Assembly (NCBI RefSeq): GCF_900100955.1
Contig: NZ_FNCC01000013.1
Coordinates: forward strand, 124,001 to 188,000
Direction: 5' to 3'
Length of the DNA stretch: 64,000 nt
Source: Lentzea fradiae
GTDB taxonomy: Bacteria; Actinomycetota; Actinomycetes; Mycobacteriales; Pseudonocardiaceae
In this document: positions 23,906 to 32,493 of the stretch, piece by piece
How the letters are laid out: each line of letters starts with the position of its first letter
Position numbering within the stretch: position 1 is the first letter of the stretch
The notes under the pieces: model-generated
Seen by the model: only the letters and a program-made list of their open reading frames with translations
Told to the model about the DNA's origin: nothing
The model's database searches: none
Position numbers and translations under genes: made by a program

Positions 23906-25936
23906 GTGGATCCGAGCGGCGTGACAAGAGCGGCGCGCCTGACGGCGCTGGCCGCGTTGTGCCTGGTCACCGTCGTCCTGCTGCTCCCGGCTGCCATCAG
24001 CGTGAGCACCGGCGGGACCGTGCCGGAGTTCTTCGGCGACTTCGGCAGGTGGCTGTGGCCCGCCGTCGGCGCCATGGTGCTCGTCGCGGCCGGCCTCGCG
24101 GTGTGGGAACGCCTCCGAGGGCAGGAGACCAGCAACCGCGTCGCCGCCCTGGACCGCGTCGAGGCCCGGACGAAGGCGTTGCTCGCCTCCTCGCTGGCCG
24201 CGCAGACGCAGATCAAGCTGGGTCTGCTGCGCCAGCCCAAGCTCGCGGTCCGGGTCGACGGGGAGGCTCTCTCCCACACGAACCTGGAAGCCGTCTACGA
24301 CCGCCTCGGCCGGACCATGGTCCTGGCCGGCCCGGTCGGCAGCGGCCGTTCGACGTTGCTGCGCGAGCTGTGCCTGGTGCTCGTGGAACGGGCCCGCAAC
24401 GACCCTGAAGCACCGATTCCCGTCGTCGTGGACCTGGCGACCTGGCGTGCGTACGGCACGCGCAAGCCCACGGAGTTCACAGCGTGGTTGTTGCGCGAGA
24501 TGAACCGCCGCTACGGCATCAGCCGCTCGGCAGGCACGATCTGGCTGCGCCGCTCACGGGTCACCGTGCTCATCGACGGACTCGACGAGGTGCCGCGCGT
24601 CGACCGGGCGCTCTGCGAGTCCGAGCTGGCGCCGTTCGCCTCGGTGGTCTGCTCGACCGGTCCCATCGAGAACCTGCCGACGGTGCACGTCGAGCCGTTG
24701 TCACGCGGTCAGGTCCTCGAGTACATCGCCTCGGTCAGTCCTCGCCTCGACGGCCTGGAAGCTGCCCTCACCCCGGAGATCTGGGACCGCCTCGACTCGC
24801 CGCTCGCCCTGAACCTCCTGGCGCTGACCCACCTGGACAAGCAGGTCGACACGATCGGCACCGACCTGGTCGGCTCCTTCGTGGTGGAACGGCTCTCCGG
24901 ACAACGCGGCGCGGGACCGGCGATCCGCGCGCTGAAGTTCCTCGCCCGGCTCGGCAGACCGGACCTCGGCGCCCCGGTCCACCTGCCGCACCGGCGCACG
25001 TGGCTCCCGCTGCTGCCGACCCGCCCGTTGTGGTTGCTGTTCGTCCGGGCCGTACCCGCCGCTTTCACCGGTGGGGTGTGCGCCGTGGCGTTCGTGACCG
25101 GCGTGCGCCTCGGCTTGTGGCCCGCACTGGCGTTCGTCGTCGCGTCTTCGGCGTTGCTCGTGCTGGTGAACAAGCTGCCGAACGTCTTCCACCCGCCCGG
25201 CCGCGCACACGGGATCATCACCGCCGCACTCGCGTTCCTCGCGGGCTTGCTCGCCGGGTTCGTGGTGGGCCTCGCGGGACTGTGGCTCGGCGAGATCGGT
25301 GCCCCGTGGCCGTATGCCGTGGCCTACGTGTTCGTCGTGGTGGCGTCGTTCTTCCTGGCGCTGGGCATCGTTCCCGGTGACGCGCCCATCCCGTGGGCCG
25401 TGCTCATCGCCGCCGCACCGGGGATCGCGATGATCTGGACCGGCCCGTACGTGGTGATAGCGGGCATGGGCATGGGCTTCTCCGCGGGTGTGGCGGGCGG
25501 CATCTTCGCCGCGGCCGTGGGACGTGTGTGGAGCACCGTGCGCCCGGCGCAGCAGAAACGCATGCGGCTGGGCCGCCCGTGGTGGGTGCAGCCCGTCGTC
25601 CCCGTCCTCGGCTTCGCCGGTCTGCTGGGCGGCCTCGGCATGCTCGGTTCCTGGGGCACCGCCCTGGGCGTGGTGCTGGGGCTGCTGGTGACGCCGACCG
25701 CCGCCCGCGACTACGTGTGGCCGTTCGACGCGCTCGCCGAAGTGGCCGCGGAAGGCATCACGCGGCCGCTGGTGCTGGGCGAGTTGTCCTTCCGCCGCAA
25801 GGCTTTGTTGCACCTCGCCCAGGACCGGCTGCTGCTCACCCGCGTCGACGGCGACTACCGCTTCGTCCACGTGGCACTGCGCGACCACCTGGCCGCGTGC
25901 GACCCGACCGCCCTGGTCAGGGCCACCCGCAGGTGA
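23906..25936 (+). CDS. Membrane-embedded NACHT-domain NTPase
   Basis: STAND-type ATPase of 676 residues. Two N-terminal membrane helices (about residues 10-30 and 50-66) are followed by a NACHT domain with Walker A GPVGSGRST (142-150) and Walker B VTVLIDGLDEV (about 219-229). The usual sensor arginine after the next strand is replaced, since the sequence reads VVCSTGPIEN. The C-terminal half, from about residue 380, holds about seven to eight membrane helices and then a short soluble tail. GTG at 23906 was chosen over GTG at 23900 because GGAGG is five bases before it. NACHT ATPases act as switch-like sensors in signalling and in some phage-defence systems; the role here is unknown. Confidence 0.85.
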   Translation: MDPSGVTRAARLTALAALCLVTVVLLLPAAISVSTGGTVPEFFGDFGRWLWPAVGAMVLVAAGLAVWERLRGQETSNRVAALDRVEARTKALLASSLAAQTQIKLGLLRQPKLAVRVDGEALSHTNLEAVYDRLGRTMVLAGPVGSGRSTLLRELCLVLVERARNDPEAPIPVVVDLATWRAYGTRKPTEFTAWLLREMNRRYGISRSAGTIWLRRSRVTVLIDGLDEVPRVDRALCESELAPFASVVCSTGPIENLPTVHVEPLSRGQVLEYIASVSPRLDGLEAALTPEIWDRLDSPLALNLLALTHLDKQVDTIGTDLVGSFVVERLSGQRGAGPAIRALKFLARLGRPDLGAPVHLPHRRTWLPLLPTRPLWLLFVRAVPAAFTGGVCAVAFVTGVRLGLWPALAFVVASSALLVLVNKLPNVFHPPGRAHGIITAALAFLAGLLAGFVVGLAGLWLGEIGAPWPYAVAYVFVVVASFFLALGIVPGDAPIPWAVLIAAAPGIAMIWTGPYVVIAGMGMGFSAGVAGGIFAAAVGRVWSTVRPAQQKRMRLGRPWWVQPVVPVLGFAGLLGGLGMLGSWGTALGVVLGLLVTPTAARDYVWPFDALAEVAAEGITRPLVLGELSFRRKALLHLAQDRLLLTRVDGDYRFVHVALRDHLAACDPTALVRATRR

Positions 25937-26109
25937 ACCGTCCCGGCCTCTCGGCCGCAGGGCTGGTCAGGCGGGGAAGACCGTGCTCGAACGGCGCGAA
26001 GGAGCCGTCCGGGTTCGAACGGCACGGAGCGTCCGGACGGCGATGGGGTAGGGCAGGCTTGGCGGCTGGCGCCGGCTTGGTGCGGTCACCGGCTCACCGA
26101 GCCTGCGCG

Positions 26110-26146
26110 GGTCCGTCAAGCCAGCGCTGGTCCGTCAAGCCAGCGC
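26110..26146. repeat. Tandem repeat of an 18-base unit
   Basis: GGTCCGTCAAGCCAGCGC occurs twice, at 26110-26127 and 26129-26146, with a period of 19. It lies in the 245-base gap between the NACHT and recQ genes, downstream of both. No function can be assigned. Confidence 0.5.
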
Positions 26147-26181
26147 GGGCCCGCTCTTTCACCAAAGCACCGAGCGCGGGG

Positions 26182-28173
26182 TCACCAGTCCATCGGCTCG
26201 TCGGGTTCTTCCGGTTCGGGCCACTCGTCGGCGTCGGCGCTCGCGCCCCAGGCCGCGGCGCCCGGGGTGGTGGTCTTCTGCTTGGGCTTCGGGGTGGGGG
26301 CCGCAGTGGCGGCGGGAGTGGTGGGGGCCGGACCGGCGGCCACCACCTCGAGGATCTGCTCGCCGTACTTGGTGAGCTTCGCCTGGCCCACGCCGCTCAC
26401 GCCGCCGAGGGCGGAGAGCGAGTCGGGGCGGGAGGCGGCGATCGATTTCAGTGTGGCGTCGTGGAAGATCACGTAGGCCGGGACGCCCTGCTCGCGGGCC
26501 TGCTGGGCGCGCCATTCGCGGAGTGCCTCGAAGAGCGGTGCGGCTTCGGCGGGCAGGTCGATCTTCTGCTTCGCGGCGGCGGGTGCGGCCGCGGCTGTGC
26601 GGGTGGTCGAGCGGGTCGGGGCCGGGTCCTTGCGCATCCGGACCTCGCGTTTGCGGCCCAGGACCTCGGCGCTCGCCTCGGTGAGGACCAGGGTCGAGTA
26701 CTCGCCCTCCACCGCCAGGAGGCCCTGCGCCAGCAGCTGGCGGACGACGCCGCGCCACTCGCTCTCGTTCAGGTCGGTGCCCAGGCCGAACGTGCTGAGC
26801 TGGTCGTGGTCGAACTGGATGACCTTCGCGGTCTTGCGGCCCAGCAGGATGTCGATGGCCTGGCCCGCGCCGAACTTCTGGCCGCGCTCGTTGCGCAGGC
26901 GCCAGACCGTGGAGAGCAGCTTCTGGGCCGCGACCGTGCCGTCCCACGACTCGGGCGGCGTCAGGCACGTGTCGCAGTTGCCGCACGGGACGCCGCTCTG
27001 GCCGAAGTAGTCGAGGAGCACGGTGCGGCGGCACGAGACGGTCTCGCAGAGCGAGAGCATCGCGTCGAGGTGCATCTGCGACCGGCGGCGGAACGCCAGG
27101 TCGCCCTCCGAGGACTCGATCATCTTGCGCTGCTGCACCACGTCGTTCAGGCCGTAGGCGAGCCAGGCGGTGGACGGCAGGCCGTCGCGGCCCGCGCGGC
27201 CCGTCTCCTGGTAGTAGCCCTCGACGGACTTCGGCAGGTCGAGGTGGGCGACGAACCGGACGTCCGGCTTGTCGATGCCCATGCCGAAGGCGATCGTGGC
27301 GACCATGACCAGGCCGTCCTCGCGCAGGAAGCGGGCCTGGTTGCGCTGGCGGACCGACGCGTCGAGGCCCGCGTGGTACGGCAGGGCCGGGATGCCGTTG
27401 GCCACCAGGAACTCCGCCGTCTTCTCCACCGAGGCGCGGGACAGGCAGTAGACGATGCCCGCGTCGCCGCTGTGCTCGCCGCGCAGCAGGTCGAGGAGCT
27501 GCTTCTTCGGCTCCTTCTTCGGCACGATGCGGTACTGGATGTTCGGGCGGTCGAAGCTGGAGACGAACTGGCGGCCCTCGGAGAGGTCGAGCCTGGTCAG
27601 GATCTCCTTGCGGGTCGCGTCCGTCGCGGTGGCGGTGAGCGCGATGCGCGGCACCTTCGGCCAGCGCTCGTGCAGCTGCGTGAGCGAGAGGTAGTCGGGC
27701 CGGAAGTCGTGGCCCCACTGGGAGACGCAGTGCGCCTCGTCGATCGCGAACAGCGCGATCTCGCCCTGGTCGAGCAGCTTCAGCGTGGCCTCGGAGGTGA
27801 GGCGCTCCGGCGCCAGGTAGAGCAGGTCGAGCTGGCCGTTGACGAACTCGGCCTCGACCATCCGCCGCTCGTCCCACGACAGCGAGGAGTTCAGGAAGCC
27901 CGCGCGCACGCCGAGGGCGCGCAGCGCGTCCACCTGGTCCTGCATCAGCGCGATGAGCGGGGAGACCACCACGCCGGTGCCGGGCCGCACCAGGGCGGGG
28001 ACCTGGTAGCACAGGGACTTGCCGCCGCCTGTCGGCATGAGCACGAGCGCGTCGCCGCCCGCGATCACGTGCTCGACGATGTCGGCCTGGTCGCCGCGGA
28101 ACTCGGGGTACCCGAAGACGCGCTGCAGGACCTGCAGCGCGTCTCCAAGGTCGACACCGTCGGTTGAAGCCAT
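26182..28173 (-). CDS. recQ: ATP-dependent DNA helicase RecQ
   Basis: 3'-5' DNA helicase of the RecQ family, 663 residues. Helicase core motifs are present: PTGGGKSLCYQ (I), DEAHCVSQWGHDFRP (II and aromatic loop), ATAFGM-like motif V and QETGRAGRDG (VI). A zinc-binding region with CGNCDTC, a winged-helix RQC domain and an HRDC domain (about residues 535-610) follow. The C-terminus is a low-complexity Ala/Pro/Thr tail ending acidic. The ATG at 28173 was chosen over a GTG 24 bases upstream. It repairs stalled forks and recombination intermediates. Confidence 0.95.
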   Translation of the reverse strand: MASTDGVDLGDALQVLQRVFGYPEFRGDQADIVEHVIAGGDALVLMPTGGGKSLCYQVPALVRPGTGVVVSPLIALMQDQVDALRALGVRAGFLNSSLSWDERRMVEAEFVNGQLDLLYLAPERLTSEATLKLLDQGEIALFAIDEAHCVSQWGHDFRPDYLSLTQLHERWPKVPRIALTATATDATRKEILTRLDLSEGRQFVSSFDRPNIQYRIVPKKEPKKQLLDLLRGEHSGDAGIVYCLSRASVEKTAEFLVANGIPALPYHAGLDASVRQRNQARFLREDGLVMVATIAFGMGIDKPDVRFVAHLDLPKSVEGYYQETGRAGRDGLPSTAWLAYGLNDVVQQRKMIESSEGDLAFRRRSQMHLDAMLSLCETVSCRRTVLLDYFGQSGVPCGNCDTCLTPPESWDGTVAAQKLLSTVWRLRNERGQKFGAGQAIDILLGRKTAKVIQFDHDQLSTFGLGTDLNESEWRGVVRQLLAQGLLAVEGEYSTLVLTEASAEVLGRKREVRMRKDPAPTRSTTRTAAAAPAAAKQKIDLPAEAAPLFEALREWRAQQAREQGVPAYVIFHDATLKSIAASRPDSLSALGGVSGVGQAKLTKYGEQILEVVAAGPAPTTPAATAAPTPKPKQKTTTPGAAAWGASADADEWPEPEEPDEPMDW

Positions 28174-28212
28174 GCCGCCGATGCTAGCGAGCAGCACCGA
28201 CAGTCCGGTTCG

Positions 28213-30063
28213 CTAGCCCAACGCGCCCCTCGTACCTGCGGAAACGTTCGTGGCGACGAGCGGAGCGGGTGACGCGGCGGGAACGGCGCCCAGCAGCGGG
28301 ACCCGCACCGACGTGCTCGCCAGGTCGACGGTCAGACGGGGCAGCTGACCGGGGCGGACGACGACGCTCGAGTCGGTGCCGCCGATCAGCAGAGCGAGCC
28401 GGTGGCCCGCCGGGACCACGTGGTCCGTTGTGGACAGTCGGAACGTGGTGCGATACATGGTTCCTGGCGTGATCGTGCGCGTGACGGACCGGGACTCGTA
28501 GTTCGCGAGATCCGCCCAGCCGCGCGCGATGACCTGCGCGTCGACGTCGCCCGCTGTCGTCGCGGTGTCGCGATAACAGGCGTCGTCACCGGTGCGGCTC
28601 TCACCCCAGCACGACTCCGTGGTCAGGGTCCGGATGCCCTCACCCGTCCGCACCCGCGCCGGTCCGTAGTCGATCAGATATGCCGCCAGGTGCGCGGTCG
28701 GAGTGGACGACGACACCCCCAGCGTGATCGACGACGTGCCCGCGACGCGCAGGTCGGACGTGAGCGGCGCGGTCGAGTAGATGACCCGGCCGGTGTTCGA
28801 ACCGGAGAGCCACGAGGACGGCGTGCCGCTGCCCGTGTCCGTGAACGACGCCGTGCCGGTGCCGACTGCCGTGCCCAGCCCCGAAGAAGAAGGACGCAGC
28901 ACGGTGCTCACGGTCCCGGCGGGTGGCCATGTCTGCGTGTCCTGCCACTGGTCGGGAGCACGCTCTGCCGACACCTGAGGTTCGTTCTCGATGCCGTTCT
29001 GCACGTTCAGCAACCAGCGGTCGAACCACCGGTGCAGCGTCCTGACCCACTCGGCACGGCGGAAGTCGAACGGGTCGACGTGCGCCGTCTGCGAGTACCA
29101 GAGCTTCTTCGGCACCGACGCGGGCAACGCGTCCCAGAACTGGCCGAACTGCAACGTCTTCACGTTGAGGTCGTTCTGCCCGTGGATGGCGAACACCGAT
29201 GCCTTCACGCGTGAGGCGTCACGCACGAAGTCACGTGCCTGCCACATGGCCGTGTAGTCGCCGTTGGACGGAGAGCCGTTCGTCATCTGCGTGCGCACGG
29301 CAGCGCACCGTGACCGCGCGTTGGAGTTCTCGAACTGCGATCCGAGCCCGGTCGGCGAGCTGTAGCTGTTGTAGGCGACGCCGTCGGAGCGGAACCAGTC
29401 GTACCAGGAACTGATCGCCGCGATCGGCACGATCGTCTTGAGGCCGTCGATCCCGGTGGCCGCCACGCCGTTGGCGATGGAGCCGTCCCACGACTTGCCG
29501 ATCATGCCCACGGCCCCGGTCGACCACGAGGCGGACCTGGTGGCGCTGCCGGTGAGGGTGGTGTAGCCGGTGCGACGGCCGTTGAGCCAGTCGATCACCG
29601 CGGTGCCGGACGCGATCTCGGACTGGCCGCCGACGTCGACACAGCCGCGCGACCGGTTCGTGCCGAGGAAGTCGACGAGCACGACCGCGTAGCCGCGCGG
29701 CACGAAGTAGTTGTCGTAGAACAAGGGGAACTTCACCGGGACGCCGGCCGAGTCGTAGGTCTTGACCTCGCTCTCGTTGCCGCGTCCCGCGCTTTGGTAG
29801 TAGGGGCTGGCGTCCATGATCACGGGCACGGGTGCCGTGGTGGCGGGCCGGATGACGTCGGCGGCCACCCGGTCGCGGGTGCCGTCGCCGTCGAGGTCGA
29901 TGCCGGAGTCGACGTAGACGGTCTCGCGCACGGCGTCGGCCATCGAGTGGATCGGGGCGGACACGCCGCCGGACAGGGTGAACGCGGGTGTCGCCGCTGT
30001 GGCAGGGATCGGCGTCAGGGTCAGGGCACCTGCTAACGCCGCTACAACACGAACTCGCTTCAT
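28213..30063 (-). CDS. Secreted Xaa-Pro dipeptidyl-peptidase, S15 family
   Basis: A 616-residue exported serine peptidase with a signal peptide of about 22 residues ending TAATP. The alpha/beta-hydrolase domain has the nucleophile serine in GMIGKSWDGSIANG, the acid in IHGQNDLNV and the histidine in QTAHVDPFD. A C-terminal beta-sandwich of the CocE/NonD type follows. It removes N-terminal X-Pro dipeptides from extracellular peptides. The mature protein begins with a segment (SVYVDSGIDLDGDGTRDR-like) typical of actinobacterial members. It is a single gene with its own promoter region upstream. Confidence 0.92.
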   Translation of the reverse strand: MKRVRVVAALAGALTLTPIPATAATPAFTLSGGVSAPIHSMADAVRETVYVDSGIDLDGDGTRDRVAADVIRPATTAPVPVIMDASPYYQSAGRGNESEVKTYDSAGVPVKFPLFYDNYFVPRGYAVVLVDFLGTNRSRGCVDVGGQSEIASGTAVIDWLNGRRTGYTTLTGSATRSASWSTGAVGMIGKSWDGSIANGVAATGIDGLKTIVPIAAISSWYDWFRSDGVAYNSYSSPTGLGSQFENSNARSRCAAVRTQMTNGSPSNGDYTAMWQARDFVRDASRVKASVFAIHGQNDLNVKTLQFGQFWDALPASVPKKLWYSQTAHVDPFDFRRAEWVRTLHRWFDRWLLNVQNGIENEPQVSAERAPDQWQDTQTWPPAGTVSTVLRPSSSGLGTAVGTGTASFTDTGSGTPSSWLSGSNTGRVIYSTAPLTSDLRVAGTSSITLGVSSSTPTAHLAAYLIDYGPARVRTGEGIRTLTTESCWGESRTGDDACYRDTATTAGDVDAQVIARGWADLANYESRSVTRTITPGTMYRTTFRLSTTDHVVPAGHRLALLIGGTDSSVVVRPGQLPRLTVDLASTSVRVPLLGAVPAASPAPLVATNVSAGTRGALG

Positions 30064-30163
30064 GAAGTTTCACGCTAAGGAGTGACGCAGTCACTCGTCA
30101 GAGCCAAAAGTCTCGATCCGCTCGGTTGCGCCGGCTACACGTCGTGGCGAATATTCGTCCCCC

Positions 30164-31102
30164 GTGAGCTTCACCTTCGAACCAGGCCGCACGCGCGTCG
30201 TCTTCGGCCGGGGCACGATCGCCTCCGTGCGCGAGGAAGCCGAACGCCTCGGTGCGACCAAGGTGTTCCTGATCGCACGGCACGGCGGCGACGAGGTCGC
30301 GACGCACCTCGGCGCGTTGCTCTCCGCCCGGTTCACCGGAGCGGCGATGCACACGCCCGTCGAGGTCACGGAGCGCGCGCTCGCGTCGTTGCGTGAACAC
30401 GGTGCGGACTGCGTCGTCTCGGTTGGCGGCGGTTCGAGCACCGGATTGTCGAAGGCGCTGTCGGTGCGCTCAGGCGTGCCGCAGATCATCATTCCGACCA
30501 CGTACGCGGGCTCCGAGGTCACACCGGTGCTCGGAGAGACGGCGTCAGGGCTGAAGAAGACCCGACGCGACCCCGCGATCCAGCCGAACACCGTGATCTA
30601 CGACGTCGACATGACGCTGGGTCTACCACTCGACGTCACGGTGACAAGCGCGTTCAACGCTCTCGCGCACGCCGTCGCGGCGCGTGGCAACGAGAACCCG
30701 TTGGTCGACTCCATCGCCACCAAAGCGATCGAGGGTGTGCTGCACGCTTTGAGCGACGATCCGACCACGGTGGAAGCCCGCGGCGAACTGCTGTCGTCGG
30801 CCTGGCTCGCGGGGATGTGCCTGGCGTCCGTCCCCATGGGACTGCACCACAAACTCGCGCACGTTTTGGGCGGTACGTTCGCATTGCCGCATGCCGCGAC
30901 GCACACGGCGTTGCTCTCTCACACGGCACCCGCGGACCTGGCCACGCCGATCCACGACACGGCCAGGCGGTTCGGCGCGGCGACCTCGTTGCGGGACTTG
31001 GGAATGCCGGAGTCCGGTTTGTCCCGCGCCGCGGAGATCGCCGGGCATCCCGACGCCCTGCGGGTGCTGACCGAAGCATGGCGGGACGCACCATCAGGCT
31101 GA
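30164..31102 (+). CDS. Maleylacetate reductase-like iron-containing alcohol dehydrogenase
   Basis: A 312-residue member of the group III (iron-containing) alcohol dehydrogenases, close to maleylacetate reductases, which end several aromatic degradation routes at 3-oxoadipate. The NAD(P) motif VVSVGGGSSTGLSKA and metal ligands in ALAHAVAA, GLHHKLAH and LPHAATH are visible. It is shorter than typical members (about 350), mainly through a compressed region after the last metal histidine. No ring-cleavage dioxygenase gene is adjacent, so the pathway is uncertain. Confidence 0.85.
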   Translation: MSFTFEPGRTRVVFGRGTIASVREEAERLGATKVFLIARHGGDEVATHLGALLSARFTGAAMHTPVEVTERALASLREHGADCVVSVGGGSSTGLSKALSVRSGVPQIIIPTTYAGSEVTPVLGETASGLKKTRRDPAIQPNTVIYDVDMTLGLPLDVTVTSAFNALAHAVAARGNENPLVDSIATKAIEGVLHALSDDPTTVEARGELLSSAWLAGMCLASVPMGLHHKLAHVLGGTFALPHAATHTALLSHTAPADLATPIHDTARRFGAATSLRDLGMPESGLSRAAEIAGHPDALRVLTEAWRDAPSG

Positions 31103-31117
31103 TGGGTTGTCAGCCTG
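31095..31117 (+). terminator. Short hairpin after the maleylacetate reductase gene
   Basis: CAGGCTGA and TCAGCCTG form an 8-bp stem with a 7-base loop; the stop codon lies in the 5' arm. A weak terminator is likely. Confidence 0.35.
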
Positions 31118-31194
31118 AGGTCTGATGTTCGCGCCGCAGAACCGGTACGAAGCGCCGATGCGGGAACCTGAAGAACTCCTGAAGCATTGCGGGT

Positions 31195-32493
31195 ATGCCC
31201 AGCCCGTTGGACCTGTCCCTGACGAACGGCCCGATCCCCTGGATCGCCACCGTCGCGGCCGTGCTCGCCGTGGTGTACCTCGCGGCGCGCAGGGGCCGCT
31301 CCTGGCAGGTCCGCGTGCTGCCGGTCGTCGTCCTGGCGTGCCTGGTCGTCACGACCGGTCTGACGTTCGTGATCGACCACGTGTGGAGGCCGTGGCCGGA
31401 ACCGATGCCGGCCATCCTCGTCGTGTGGCTGGGCGCGGTGCTGATGGCACTCACGCTCGCGGCACTGCGGCTGCGCTCCGGGCGGTGGTACGGCCGGGCG
31501 TTCGGCGTGGTCCTGGCCGCAGGCGTCGTGACGAGCGCGGGGGTCGCGGTGAACGCGCACTTCGGGCAGTACCCCACCGCCCGGGCGGTGCTCGACGTCT
31601 TCCGCGACACCAAGATCGACCTCGACCAGGCCGCTCCCCCGCCGGCCACCGTGGTCGAGGTGCCGGTGGGCGGGCGGCTCGCCGACGTCTGGACGAGGCC
31701 CGCGAACCTGCCCGAACAGGGCACGGTCTCCGAGGCGGCCATTCCCGGCGGGTTCCCGGCACGTCCGGCGTGGGTGTACCTGCCGCCCGCCTACGCCGCG
31801 ACGCCGCGCCCTCGCCTGCCCGTCATCGTGCTGATGGCGGGCCAGCCGGGTAGTCCGCGGGACTGGTTCGACGGCGGCCGCATCGTGGACAACCTCGACG
31901 CGTTCGCACGGGCGCACAACGGGCTCGCACCGATCGTCGTGGTGGCCGACCAGCTCGGCGGCCCGACGGCGAACCCGCTGTGCGTGGACTCGAAGCTGGG
32001 CCGTTCGGAGACGTACCTGGCACGCGACGTGCCCGCGTGGATCAAGCAGAGGCTGACGGTCGACGAACGCCGCGAGGCGTGGACGGTCGCGGGTTTCTCG
32101 CAAGGCGGCACCTGTGCCGTGCAGCTGGCCGTGCGCGCGCCGGACGTGTACGGCAACTTCATCGCCCTCGCACCACAAGGCGAACCGACGCTCAGCACAC
32201 GGCAGGACACTGTCAAGACGGTGTTCGACGGCGACGAGGCCGCGTTCACCCGCAGCAACCCCAGGGACATCCTCGCGCGCCAGCGGTTCCCGCAGACGGC
32301 GGGCGTCGTGGTCGCGGGTCGCGACGACGCCCAGTACCGCCACGCGGACGCCGAGGTCTACGAGGCGTGCCGCAAGGCCGGAATGGACGTGCTGTGGAAA
32401 GAACTGCCGAACGGCCACGACTGGAACATGGCACGGGAGGGCCTCTTCGGGTCGCTGCCGTGGCTCGCGGCGCGAACAGGGCTGGCCAGATGA
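31195..32493 (+). CDS. Membrane-anchored alpha/beta-hydrolase (esterase)
   Basis: A 432-residue protein with three to four N-terminal membrane helices (first ~120 residues) and an extracytoplasmic esterase-D-like domain. The nucleophile serine sits in VAGFSQGGTCA, and the acid and base are probably in AGRDDAQY and PNGHDWN. Its stop overlaps the start of the MprF-like gene by four bases. Lipid-aminoacyl transferases are paired with a hydrolase in some bacteria, and in Corynebacterium with an esterase gene, so this enzyme may remove aminoacyl groups from lipids or act on the same products (inference). Confidence 0.85.
   Translation: MPSPLDLSLTNGPIPWIATVAAVLAVVYLAARRGRSWQVRVLPVVVLACLVVTTGLTFVIDHVWRPWPEPMPAILVVWLGAVLMALTLAALRLRSGRWYGRAFGVVLAAGVVTSAGVAVNAHFGQYPTARAVLDVFRDTKIDLDQAAPPPATVVEVPVGGRLADVWTRPANLPEQGTVSEAAIPGGFPARPAWVYLPPAYAATPRPRLPVIVLMAGQPGSPRDWFDGGRIVDNLDAFARAHNGLAPIVVVADQLGGPTANPLCVDSKLGRSETYLARDVPAWIKQRLTVDERREAWTVAGFSQGGTCAVQLAVRAPDVYGNFIALAPQGEPTLSTRQDTVKTVFDGDEAAFTRSNPRDILARQRFPQTAGVVVAGRDDAQYRHADAEVYEACRKAGMDVLWKELPNGHDWNMAREGLFGSLPWLAARTGLAR

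Noticed and set aside
23900..25936. Firm assignment of the NACHT protein as an anti-phage system
   Set aside because: No nuclease, effector domain or neighbouring defence gene is visible; defence remains only a possibility.
26110..26146. CRISPR-like tandem unit
   Set aside because: There are only two copies with a one-base spacer and no cas gene; it is a simple short duplication.
25393..28167. Open frame of 924 codons on the plus strand
   Set aside because: It covers the NACHT 3' end and lies antisense to recQ; the composition is low-complexity and no domain is present.
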